Shown here piece after piece: positions 1 through 6,437 of a DNA stretch of 22,990 bases (positions within the stretch are counted from its first letter, which is position 1; every line of letters starts with the position of its first letter). The notes under the pieces were generated by a model. It did no database searches. It was not told the origin of the DNA and was given only the letters and a program-made list of their open reading frames with translations. This DNA comes from Lachnospiraceae bacterium UBA3282. GTDB taxonomy: Bacteria; Bacillota; Clostridia; Lachnospirales; Lachnospiraceae. The stretch is taken from positions 47,751 to 70,740 of the forward strand of contig DETS01000041.1 in assembly GCA_002361735.1 (NCBI GenBank), written 5' to 3'. The position numbers and the translations under genes were made by a program.

Positions 1-90
1 GGGTATGGTTGTTTGATCATAGTAGTAGCCATTGTATTTGTGTTTTTAGCAGTTTGTCTGATTGAATTGCTAAAATCTTTAAAAAAATAG
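1..90 (+). CDS. C-terminal end of a small membrane protein (partial)
   Basis: An open frame enters from the left edge and stops at TAG 88-90. The 29 visible residues are a hydrophobic stretch (CLIIVVAIVFVFLAVCLIEL) followed by a short basic tail (LKSLKK), so this is the last transmembrane segment of a membrane protein with its C-terminus probably in the cytoplasm. The start and most of the gene are outside the window, so family and role cannot be assigned. It is followed after 12 bases by the next gene, whose ribosome site (AGGAGG 89-94) overlaps this stop codon, so the two are probably co-transcribed. Confidence 0.55.
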   Translation, partial: GYGCLIIVVAIVFVFLAVCLIELLKSLKK

Positions 91-102
91 GAGGTATAGA
101 CT

Positions 103-453
103 GTGATAATTTGTTTCGAGGAAAAAGATAGAGCGGCTATTGAATCAACGGGAAATTCAATTATAGAGTACAAGAGGTATATACATAATATGCAGAAAAT
201 TTTGCATGATGCGTGTAAAGCATTAGATGTTTTTTCCCTTAAAGTTAAAAAGGCATATGAGATAATTAAGGAAGCAATTCTTGAAGCGGCAGATATTATA
301 AAAATGTATATCGAAGTGCTAAGGGATATTAAAAAACAGAATACAACATTTCGATATAAAGTAGTTAAATTCATAAGTAAATGTACAGGAATAGAATTTT
401 ATCGGATTTGGAAAGCAACACGCCATATATGGATGGCAAGGGACAGTGTTTAA
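103..453 (+). CDS. Hypothetical helical phage protein, 116 aa
   Basis: The GTG start is supported by AGGAGG at 89-94, 8 bases upstream. The protein is rich in Lys, Ile and Glu and looks almost entirely alpha-helical, with a long amphipathic middle (about residues 25-85) and a basic C-terminus (RIWKATRHIW). There is no signal peptide or transmembrane segment. I do not recognise a family. The sequence is more AT-rich than the structural genes to the right. It is the last gene before the late promoter at 472 and probably belongs to the upstream early or middle transcription unit. No terminator is visible between its stop and that promoter, so read-through into the late operon is possible and would also meet the RNA element at 518-570. 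Confidence 0.6.
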   Translation: MIICFEEKDRAAIESTGNSIIEYKRYIHNMQKILHDACKALDVFSLKVKKAYEIIKEAILEAADIIKMYIEVLRDIKKQNTTFRYKVVKFISKCTGIEFYRIWKATRHIWMARDSV

Positions 454-471
454 TATTTGTATATTTACTAA

Positions 472-501
472 TTGACATCATCAATATCTCCAAACTATAA
501 T
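472..501 (+). promoter_or_regulatory. Consensus sigma-A promoter for the late operon
   Basis: TTGACA at 472-477 and TATAAT at 496-501 are both perfect consensus hexamers, separated by 18 bases in an AT-rich intergenic region. Transcription should start near 507-509. It faces the terminase and head genes and lies just after an unrelated AT-rich gene, so it is the likely late (structural) promoter. The first thing it transcribes is the terminator-like element at 518-570. A consensus promoter that needs no activator is unexpected for phage late genes unless control is exerted downstream at that element or by a repressor. Confidence 0.75.
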
Positions 502-517
502 AAAACAAAAAACATTC

Positions 518-570
518 AGAGCCTAGAGCCATATACGGGACATCCCGTATTCGCTTCCGGGCTCTTTTTT
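518..570 (+). terminator. Leader RNA element 1: terminator-like structured RNA upstream of terminase
   Basis: Tandem AGAGCC copies (518-523 and 525-530, separated by T) can each pair with GGCTCT at 560-565, which runs into six T residues (565-570). Between them is a perfect 7-bp inner stem, ATACGGG (533-539) with CCCGTAT (544-550), loop ACAT. The outer 6-bp stem plus U-tract has the form of an intrinsic terminator, with the inner hairpin nested inside. No start codon or leader peptide is visible between the promoter and this element. A second copy with the same outer parts lies at 6319-6374. I do not recognise a named RNA family. Confidence 0.65.
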
Positions 571-591
571 ATTCAGGCGGGTGGTGATTTT

Positions 592-1371
592 GTGGCGGAA
601 AACTATGAAAAAGCAGAGAGGGACTACCTGGCGGGGGCCAAGTATAAGGATATTGCCACAAAATACAGGGTTTCCGTCAATACCGTAAAGAGTTGGAGAA
701 AGCGATACGGATGGTCACGAGACGGAAAAAAAGGGTGCACCCCTAATGCACCCCAAAATAAAAAAAGGGTGTACCCTAAAAAAGAGAAAGTTGCACCGGT
801 GCAACCGGAGCCTGTGAGGGAAGATTCCGACGAAGCAGAAAACGACGAATTGACAGAGAACCAGCGGCTTTTCTGCCTTTACTATGTGAAATACAGAAAT
901 CAGATAAAAGCATATCAAAAAGCATACCAGTGCAGCTATGAAAACGCGCATGCGTGCGCATACAGATGTTGGCAAATGCAGGCAGTCCAGACAGAAATAA
1001 AAAAACTACTGGATGAGGTGCACGAGGGCATCAAAATCGATATAGAGGATCTGATCCAGCAACAGATTGATATAGCCAGAGCGGATGTTACGGATTTTGT
1101 GGATATTCGCAATGGATTCGTAACGATGAAGGAGGATATGGACGGCACGCTGATCAGAGAGATTAAGAACACACAGTCGGGCATAGCGATCAAGCTATAC
1201 GACAAGCAGAAAGCGATCGACTGGCTGGCCAAGAATATGCCCGGCGCTGGCAGCAGTGCCGCAGATGGCAGAAAACTGCTTGCAGACGTCCTGCTGGAAA
1301 GCAAAGGGAACCGCAGTATAGAAGATGTTGAAGGAGATAATTCAGATGAACATTCCGGCGCCGTTCAGTAA
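592..1371 (+). CDS. terS: Terminase small subunit (TerS)
   Basis: TerS recognises phage DNA and starts packaging together with the large terminase and portal. The frame is open from 472, but residues before 592 would be coded by the promoter and leader RNA, so GTG 592 is chosen: it follows GGGTGGTGAT and gives the typical N-terminus VAENYEKAERDYLAG. Residues ~1-40 form a helix-turn-helix (YKDIATKYRVSVNTVKSWRKRYGW region) as in phage terminase N-terminal domains. A low-complexity linker (~43-80) joins it to a Terminase_2-like domain (LTENQRLFCLYYV..., ~85-185) with helical oligomerisation segments. The C-terminal tail is polar. The linker DNA carries the palindrome cluster at 733-805. The 3' end overlaps terL by 26 bases, and the terL ribosome site lies within this gene. 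Length 259 aa. Confidence 0.88.
   Translation: MAENYEKAERDYLAGAKYKDIATKYRVSVNTVKSWRKRYGWSRDGKKGCTPNAPQNKKRVYPKKEKVAPVQPEPVREDSDEAENDELTENQRLFCLYYVKYRNQIKAYQKAYQCSYENAHACAYRCWQMQAVQTEIKKLLDEVHEGIKIDIEDLIQQQIDIARADVTDFVDIRNGFVTMKEDMDGTLIREIKNTQSGIAIKLYDKQKAIDWLAKNMPGAGSSAADGRKLLADVLLESKGNRSIEDVEGDNSDEHSGAVQ
726..805. repeat. Cluster of short palindromes and direct repeats in terS (candidate pac site)
   Basis: The hexamer TGCACC or its complement GGTGCA occurs five times in 71 bases: twice in the palindrome GGGTGCACCC (733-742), once at 747-752, and twice in the perfect 16-bp palindrome GTTGCACCGGTGCAAC (790-805). A7-GGGTG-Y-ACCC occurs as a direct repeat at 726-742 and 760-776, 34 bp apart, with one difference. 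These encode only the linker between the TerS DNA-binding and core domains. In several headful phages (SPP1, P22) the packaging site lies in or next to the small terminase gene, so TerS binding here is plausible, but it is an inference from position and symmetry. Confidence 0.5.
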
Positions 1372-2695
1372 CAGGCAGAAAGAATACATGTATAGATGCT
1401 TCTCGTCATGGTTCAACGTGGCGGAGGGCGGTAAGCGCGGCGGAAAGAATGTCTTGCAGACCATGGTTTTCTGCATGATGCTGGAAAAGCATAAGGACAG
1501 GATTCACCTGATCGGCGGGGTGTCTTCCGCCACGGCAATGCTGAATATCATGGACTGTGACGGCTACGGGCTGCTCAATTACTTTGAGGGAAGATGCCGA
1601 AAGGGAAAGTATAACAATCGTGAATGCGTCTATGTGAGCACGCCGGCAGGAGAAAAGGTGGTGCTGATCTCCGGGGGCGGCAAGGACGGTGACGAGAAGC
1701 TGATTAAGGGAAATACCTATGGTATGGCGTACATAACGGAGGCGAACGAGTGCCACCAGAAATTTCTAAAGGAAGTCTTCGACCGTACCATGTCCAGTTC
1801 AGACCGCAAGGTATTCCATGATTTAAATCCGAAGGAGGAAGAACACTGGTATTACGATGAAATCCTCTGGTTCCACGAGAGGCAGCAGGACGCGGATGAA
1901 GAATATGGATATAATTACGGACATTTTACGATAGCTGACAATTTCAGTGTGTCAGATGCCAAGTTAAGAAAGATATTGAGTACATACGATAAAAGCACAG
2001 TTTGGTATCGTCGTGATATCCGCGGGGAACGGGCGGTGGCGGAGGGGATCATCTTCAGAAAGTTCGCGGATAACAACGATCCTTATCTTTATGATGATGA
2101 TGAGATTTTTGAGAAGGTTAAGAAGAACGGACAAGAGAAGCTGCAGTTAAAGGTACGGCCGAGCAAGGTAGTGATGGGCATAGACTTTGGCGGAAACGGG
2201 TCCATGACAACCTACGTGTGTACCCTGTATTTTCACGGATACCATGACTTCAGGGCAGCAGAAGAGCATAATATCCCGCTGGCAAAGGATATCGATACAG
2301 ACAGGATATGCAGGGAATTTGTCTGGTTCTATAAGAAGCTGATAGAAAAGTATGGGAGAGTGGACTTTATATTCGGCGACAGCGCCGCCACGACATTGAT
2401 TAACAGCCTGATCAGCGCCGCCAGGAAAGCCGGTCTTCCATGGAGGAATATAGGCGGGTGCCGGAAAAACGAACTGACGGAACGACCGAGGATGATGGAA
2501 AGGCTGTTAAGCACAGGCAGGATGAAGATCAACAGGATATGCGAGAGGCTCCGGAAAGCCTTGGGGAAGTTGAAATGGGACGAAGACCATCCGAACATCC
2601 CGGAGGATAAGAATATTGGCAACTGTAATGACTGGTGGGATGCGTTTTGCTACACCATTCTGGATTTTGTGGAGTTTATCGATCTGGACAGATAG
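1346..2695 (+). CDS. terL: Terminase large subunit (TerL), ATPase/nuclease
   Basis: TerL is the ATP-driven DNA-packaging motor that docks on the portal and cuts concatemeric DNA. ATG 1346 is chosen over the in-frame ATG 1325 because AAGGAG (1331-1336) sits 9 bases before it. The Walker A-like loop is EGGKRGGKN (residues 27-35), and the Walker B/catalytic Glu is in YITEAN (E132). The C-terminal RNase H-like nuclease shows its acidic residues in MGIDFGG (D280), FGDSAAT (D345) and DWWDAF (D432). At 449 aa it is full length for a phage terminase_3/6-type protein. It overlaps terS by 26 bases, implying translational coupling, and is followed by the portal gene after 9 bases. Confidence 0.93.
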   Translation: MNIPAPFSNRQKEYMYRCFSSWFNVAEGGKRGGKNVLQTMVFCMMLEKHKDRIHLIGGVSSATAMLNIMDCDGYGLLNYFEGRCRKGKYNNRECVYVSTPAGEKVVLISGGGKDGDEKLIKGNTYGMAYITEANECHQKFLKEVFDRTMSSSDRKVFHDLNPKEEEHWYYDEILWFHERQQDADEEYGYNYGHFTIADNFSVSDAKLRKILSTYDKSTVWYRRDIRGERAVAEGIIFRKFADNNDPYLYDDDEIFEKVKKNGQEKLQLKVRPSKVVMGIDFGGNGSMTTYVCTLYFHGYHDFRAAEEHNIPLAKDIDTDRICREFVWFYKKLIEKYGRVDFIFGDSAATTLINSLISAARKAGLPWRNIGGCRKNELTERPRMMERLLSTGRMKINRICERLRKALGKLKWDEDHPNIPEDKNIGNCNDWWDAFCYTILDFVEFIDLDR

Positions 2696-2704
2696 GAGGA
2701 GACA

Positions 2705-4093
2705 ATGGAAAATTGCGTAAAGGATCTACTGAACAAAATGGGGTACAAGGTAAATGAAGATGCGATGGGCGTGATCAAAGAGTGTGACGACTGGTATGCA
2801 AACAGGCAGATCAGGGAATTTCATCACAGAAGGACCGTGCAGGGGACAGAGTTTGACTTGGAAAGGATGAATTTTGCAAAGAGATGCTGCGCGGATGATG
2901 CAAACCTTTGTGAAGTTGTAGAGATCAATGCAGGCAAAGGGGAGCAGGGCGAGGCTGTCAGAAAGATACTGGAGAAGAACCGTTTTGATACGCAGTACAG
3001 GCGACAGTTGGAACGCGTTCCTGCAAATGGGACCGCGGCATGCTACATTTGCCTGGATAATGCGACAATATATGACGACGGGCATGCAGATGGCGGGGAA
3101 ATCAGTCTGAACTATGTGGATGCCATGAGCTTTATGCCGCTCACAATAGAGAATGGGGATATCGTAGAGGCGGCGTGCTCTGGGAACACGATTAAAAACG
3201 GTAAAAAACAGACAACGCTGGTCGTATTCTTGAAGCAGGACGGGAGATACAAGGCTGAGACCCATATATTTGATGAATACGGCAAAGAACTGGAAACAAA
3301 GAAAATGGTGCTGTCTCTCGGAGAGGTCAAGCCTTTTGCGGTCATGAGAAATGCCGAGGTCAATAATCTCGACAATATGGAAGGCTACGGTCTTCCGAAA
3401 CTGCTTGGAGCAATCCCTGTACTGAAAGCGCTGGATCTGGCATTCAATGTGCTGTTTAGAGACCTTGACAAGGCGGACAAGCTGATCCTGATCAATGAGC
3501 TGCTGTGCCAGTTTGATAAAAATGGGGAAGCAGTGACGCCGAACGAACAGGCAAAGAAGCTGTTTGTCCTGCTTGGGGAAAAGCTGCCGGATCAGAAAGA
3601 ACTGATACAGGAATACAATCCGTCAATCAGGATCGAGGAGCTGACAAAAACGATCGAGCTTCTGTTGTCGCTGCTGTCTATGATGTTCGGGTACGGGACA
3701 AAGAAGTACAGTTTTGAGAATGGCAATATCACAACAGCGACTGAGTATATCGGCGAACGTCAGGACCAGATGCAGGAACTAAACCGCCAGAGGAAAGAAG
3801 CAGAGGATTATATCAAAGATATCTGCAGGGCAGTCTTATGGTTCGAAAATACGTTTCATGGGAAGACATATAATTTGGACGAAGATGTTATGATCGATTT
3901 TGACGACAGCTATATCACAGACAAGGAAGCGGAACTTGAAAGAAAGCGCAATGATGCAATCACTTTTGAGATAAAGGAGCTGCTTGAGTGGTATCTGCAG
4001 GATGCCTATAACGTGACGCCGGACGAGGCAAAGAAGATGATCGAGCAGCGGGATGCGGACGATACGGATGATGACGAAGAAGAACAGGATTAA
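2705..4093 (+). CDS. Portal protein
   Basis: This is the dodecameric ring at the capsid vertex through which DNA enters and leaves. It starts at ATG 2705 behind GGAGGAGACA. The 462-aa length, the position directly after terL, and the mixed beta N-half (~75-230) followed by a long helical region with ELTKTIELLLSLLSMMFGYG (~300-330) and NITTATEYIGERQDQM (~340-360) fit SPP1 gp6-like portals of Firmicutes siphoviruses. The C-terminus is strikingly acidic (DADDTDDDEEEQD), a common feature of portal tails and perhaps involved in contact with partner proteins. The next gene starts 9 bases after the stop. Confidence 0.88.
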   Translation: MENCVKDLLNKMGYKVNEDAMGVIKECDDWYANRQIREFHHRRTVQGTEFDLERMNFAKRCCADDANLCEVVEINAGKGEQGEAVRKILEKNRFDTQYRRQLERVPANGTAACYICLDNATIYDDGHADGGEISLNYVDAMSFMPLTIENGDIVEAACSGNTIKNGKKQTTLVVFLKQDGRYKAETHIFDEYGKELETKKMVLSLGEVKPFAVMRNAEVNNLDNMEGYGLPKLLGAIPVLKALDLAFNVLFRDLDKADKLILINELLCQFDKNGEAVTPNEQAKKLFVLLGEKLPDQKELIQEYNPSIRIEELTKTIELLLSLLSMMFGYGTKKYSFENGNITTATEYIGERQDQMQELNRQRKEAEDYIKDICRAVLWFENTFHGKTYNLDEDVMIDFDDSYITDKEAELERKRNDAITFEIKELLEWYLQDAYNVTPDEAKKMIEQRDADDTDDDEEEQD

Positions 4094-4102
4094 GGAGAGA
4101 AG

Positions 4103-5983
4103 ATGCTGTCAGAACAACAGATCGAGATCATAGCAGAGGCGTTGGTTCCGTTGTTCAATTATCTGGAGCAGGAAGTGATCCTGGATATCGCGGAGCGGAT
4201 CAGCGGGACGATGGCATATACCAGAACGGCGGAACTAAAAGCGATCAGTATGAGGGCGCTGGGATACAGCCCTGCCAGAATACGGAAAGAGTGTATGAAA
4301 CTCTTGAATGCGGATGAAAAGTACAGGAAGGCGGTCGCAAAGAACACGCTGGAGCATAAAAGAGAAGTCCGTAATTTACTCAAAGAGATCCTGCGGGAGG
4401 CGGAGAAGCAGAGTGGAGAGATACTGAAAGACGCAGCGGACACGTCTTACTTGAACGATCTGTCGATCTGGAAGGCAGCAGGCATGGATCTGACGGATGA
4501 CAGCTATCTCCCCAGGCTGGTAAAGGCTGTTGAGAAGCAGACGGGGAGAGAGTTTAAGAACCTATCCCGCACGACGGCGTTTAAGTCGGTAAAAGGCTAT
4601 GAGCCAATCGAGAGTGCATATAAAAGAGAATTGGATAAGGCGATGATCAAAGTGTGCAGCGGGGCATTCAGCAAAGAAGAAGTAATCCGCGATACGATAC
4701 ATAACCTTGCCGCAAGCGGACTGCGCACGGTGAAGTTTGAGAGCGGCTACTCCATGAATCTGGATACCGCCGTCAGGAATGCGGTGAGGACCGGCGTACA
4801 CCAGATGCAGGCAAAGATGATGGACGAGAATATCCGGCAGACTGGGGTAGAATATGTCTACGTGCCAAAGCATTGGGGAGCGAGGAACAAAGGGACAGGT
4901 CACGCAAACCATGAGGCGTGGCAGGGCAAGGTATATGCGGTTTCTGCCGGTGATCACGCTGCGGAAGCGAAGCGCATCGGATATTCTGTTATTGAGGATC
5001 TTTATGAGGCTACGGGGTACAGCATGGACGGCAGCAGGGAGAGTGATCCGCTTGGTCTGCACGGGTATAATTGCCGCCACAGTCGCAGACCGTGGTTTGC
5101 CGGGATCTCAGATCTGAGTAATTTTCCGGAGGATCCCGAACCCGCGCCGGTAACGGTCGGCGGGAAGACCTATGACTACTATGCCGTCACGCAGAAGATG
5201 CGGAGCATGGAGAGAGGCGTCAGGGCACTCAAAAAGGAACGCGAGGCGCTGCGAGCCATGAATATGGACACAAAGGAGATCGATTATAAGATCAGGCGCA
5301 GGACGGAGGACTATAAGGATTTCTGCAAGGCAGCAAAGGTGAAGGAGAATACGGAGCGGCTGCGGTACGAGTGCAGCAGGGAGAATCTGGGGAGGTCAAA
5401 GGCGCGGAAAGAATACCGTGACGTTAAGTTTGAAAGTGAGTTAAAGACGAAGTCGCTTGGAGCATCCTCGGCAGTTGGGGACGGCAGTCAGCCGGTCCAT
5501 ATCGGGCAGATAGATATAGCAAAAAAAGAGGATGCCATAAGATATTTTGGAAATGAGATCAGAGGCAGCGAGATCGAAAAATTATATGTTATTGATAAAG
5601 GCGGCAATGTGTATTACAATGAGGGTGTAGAAGATGCAGTCAGCGTAGGGACGCTTGATTTGACAGACTGTATTGTCCTGCATAACCATCCTAAAAGCAA
5701 TGGAATCGAATCATTTGGAGCAGATGATTTCCGGGCTATCAGGGATTATGGGTCAAGTGAATGGTTTCTTGTCAACGAGATGTATGATTATTATGCAAGA
5801 AAGATACGATCAATGGATAGTCTGGAGTATCATAAATATTATCGTATGGCGTTGGAAAATGCAGATAAGACAGATGATCTCCAACATTATATATTTGAAT
5901 GCCTGAGAGAGGATGGATATATCGAGTATGTCAGAAAAAGAATTGACAAAGGATCAGCGGGACAGGATAAATCAGTTACTTGA
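4103..5983 (+). CDS. Minor capsid protein (Phage_min_cap2/MuF-like) with C-terminal JAB-like domain
   Basis: The gene follows portal, the normal place for a MuF/SPP1 gp7-type head morphogenesis protein injected or packaged with DNA. The first ~340 residues match the Phage_min_cap2 pattern: helical N-terminus, then HWGARNKGTGHANHEAWQGK (~253-272) and LGLHGYNCRHSRRPW (~318-332). A helical charged linker runs from ~360 to 455. The C-terminal ~160 residues are an extra module: a beta-strand segment EKLYVIDKGGNVYY, then LHNHPKSNGIESFGADDF, in which H527, H529, S537 and D541 resemble the HxH...S...D metal site of JAB/MPN (JAMM) isopeptidases. The spacing from Ser to Asp is one residue longer than the usual S-x2-D. 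From ~5460 the DNA becomes visibly more AT-rich than the head part, suggesting a swapped module. At 626 aa it is longer than plain min_cap2 proteins. The JAB assignment is inference. Confidence 0.82.
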   Translation: MLSEQQIEIIAEALVPLFNYLEQEVILDIAERISGTMAYTRTAELKAISMRALGYSPARIRKECMKLLNADEKYRKAVAKNTLEHKREVRNLLKEILREAEKQSGEILKDAADTSYLNDLSIWKAAGMDLTDDSYLPRLVKAVEKQTGREFKNLSRTTAFKSVKGYEPIESAYKRELDKAMIKVCSGAFSKEEVIRDTIHNLAASGLRTVKFESGYSMNLDTAVRNAVRTGVHQMQAKMMDENIRQTGVEYVYVPKHWGARNKGTGHANHEAWQGKVYAVSAGDHAAEAKRIGYSVIEDLYEATGYSMDGSRESDPLGLHGYNCRHSRRPWFAGISDLSNFPEDPEPAPVTVGGKTYDYYAVTQKMRSMERGVRALKKEREALRAMNMDTKEIDYKIRRRTEDYKDFCKAAKVKENTERLRYECSRENLGRSKARKEYRDVKFESELKTKSLGASSAVGDGSQPVHIGQIDIAKKEDAIRYFGNEIRGSEIEKLYVIDKGGNVYYNEGVEDAVSVGTLDLTDCIVLHNHPKSNGIESFGADDFRAIRDYGSSEWFLVNEMYDYYARKIRSMDSLEYHKYYRMALENADKTDDLQHYIFECLREDGYIEYVRKRIDKGSAGQDKSVT

Positions 5984-6122
5984 TCAATGGGAGAAAGACG
6001 TGGCAGAACAGGTAGACACGATACAGCAGCCGGAAGGGATTTTGGATGGTCCAAGATCACGGAAAATGGCAGAACTTGGAAAGGGGTATGCAAATAGGAT
6101 TCAGGCTATAAAAAATGAGTAG
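5928..6122 (+). CDS. Small acidic protein overlapping the minor capsid gene, 64 aa
   Basis: The frame is open from ATG 5913 but ATG 5928 is preferred: GGATGG (5911-5916) lies 11 bases before it, whereas AGAGG directly abuts 5913 with no spacing. The product is charged and helical (EKELTKDQRDRINQLLDQWE, then an acidic stretch and a basic C-terminus) with no membrane segment. No family recognised. It overlaps the end of the minor capsid gene by 56 bases, so its translation depends on ribosomes finishing the JAB-like domain. That tight coupling to an exchangeable C-terminal module makes a partner or immunity protein possible, but nothing in the sequence proves it. A structural accessory protein is equally possible. 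Confidence 0.6.
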   Translation: MSEKELTKDQRDRINQLLDQWEKDVAEQVDTIQQPEGILDGPRSRKMAELGKGYANRIQAIKNE

Positions 6123-6190
6123 TTATCTGATAAATTGACGTTGCGCCCTTTTTCATTCAATGATACGATGATATACAAGGAGTGATGTAT

Positions 6191-6349
6191 ATGGTCGTAA
6201 AGTGGTGTAAATGTCCGCGTTGCGGGTATGAGCACTTCATGAAGATAAGGCCGGACACTCGGATCAAAAACTTTCCGGCATACTGCAAGAAATGTAAAAA
6301 TGAAATATTGATAACCATAGAGCCTAGAGCCGAAGTGGTCAATTCATAA
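6191..6349 (+). CDS. Zinc-ribbon protein, Cys_rich_KTR-like, 52 aa
   Basis: ATG 6191 has AAGGAG (6177-6182) 8 bases upstream; the in-frame ATG 6185 is too close to it. The protein has two CxxC knuckles, CPRC (C8, C11) and CKKC (C32, C35), plus C6, with the intervening segment KIRPDTRIKNFPAY. This matches the Cys_rich_KTR pattern (cysteine pair, KIR-DT-LKNFP, cysteine pair) seen in small Firmicutes mobile-element proteins. A zinc-binding nucleic-acid-binding role is likely for the fold; no specific target is known to me. The last codons (IEPRAEVVNS) are the 5' half of RNA element 2, and the stop TAA 6347-6349 lies in its hairpin loop. It stands between the head-vertex genes and the scaffold/capsid genes. 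Confidence 0.75.
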   Translation: MVVKWCKCPRCGYEHFMKIRPDTRIKNFPAYCKKCKNEILITIEPRAEVVNS

Positions 6350-6374
6350 AAGGATTGATCGCCCGGCTCTTTTT
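6319..6374 (+). terminator. RNA element 2: terminator-like structured RNA before the scaffold gene
   Basis: This element has the same architecture as the leader element at 518-570. Tandem AGAGCC (6319-6324, 6326-6331, separated by T) competes for one GGCTCT (6365-6370) that runs into five T residues. The inner stem has a different sequence but still pairs: GGTCAAT (6337-6343) with ATTGATC (6354-6360), 7 bp including one G-U, with a 10-base loop. The 5' half is coding sequence of the zinc-ribbon gene, and its stop codon falls in the loop, so a terminating ribosome would cover the structure. No clear promoter is seen between here and the scaffold gene, so some read-through is needed for capsid synthesis. 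Confidence 0.65.
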
Positions 6375-6387
6375 AGTTTGTTCCCAT

Positions 6388-6404
6388 ACTGCGGAAAGCG
6401 CAGT
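6388..6404 (+). promoter_or_regulatory. Short hairpin in the scaffold gene leader
   Basis: ACTGCG (6388-6393) pairs perfectly with CGCAGT (6399-6404) around GAAAG. It is followed by A-rich sequence and the scaffold ribosome site, with no U-tract, so it is not a terminator. It could be a 5' stabiliser or processing site for the capsid mRNA, or chance. Confidence 0.3.
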
Positions 6405-6437
6405 TAAAAAATATTTTAGGAAGAAAGGAAGCGGAGT

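Noticed and set aside
472..591. Longer N-terminus of the small terminase starting at ATG 472
   Set aside because: Those 40 codons overlap the consensus promoter and the structured leader RNA, have no ribosome site, and the family N-terminus matches a GTG start at 592.
6135..6177. Promoter before the zinc-ribbon gene (TTGACG at 6135, or an extended -10 TGATATACA at 6169)
   Set aside because: TTGACG has no -10 at 16-19 bp, and the extended -10 would start transcription at or past the start codon without the ribosome site.
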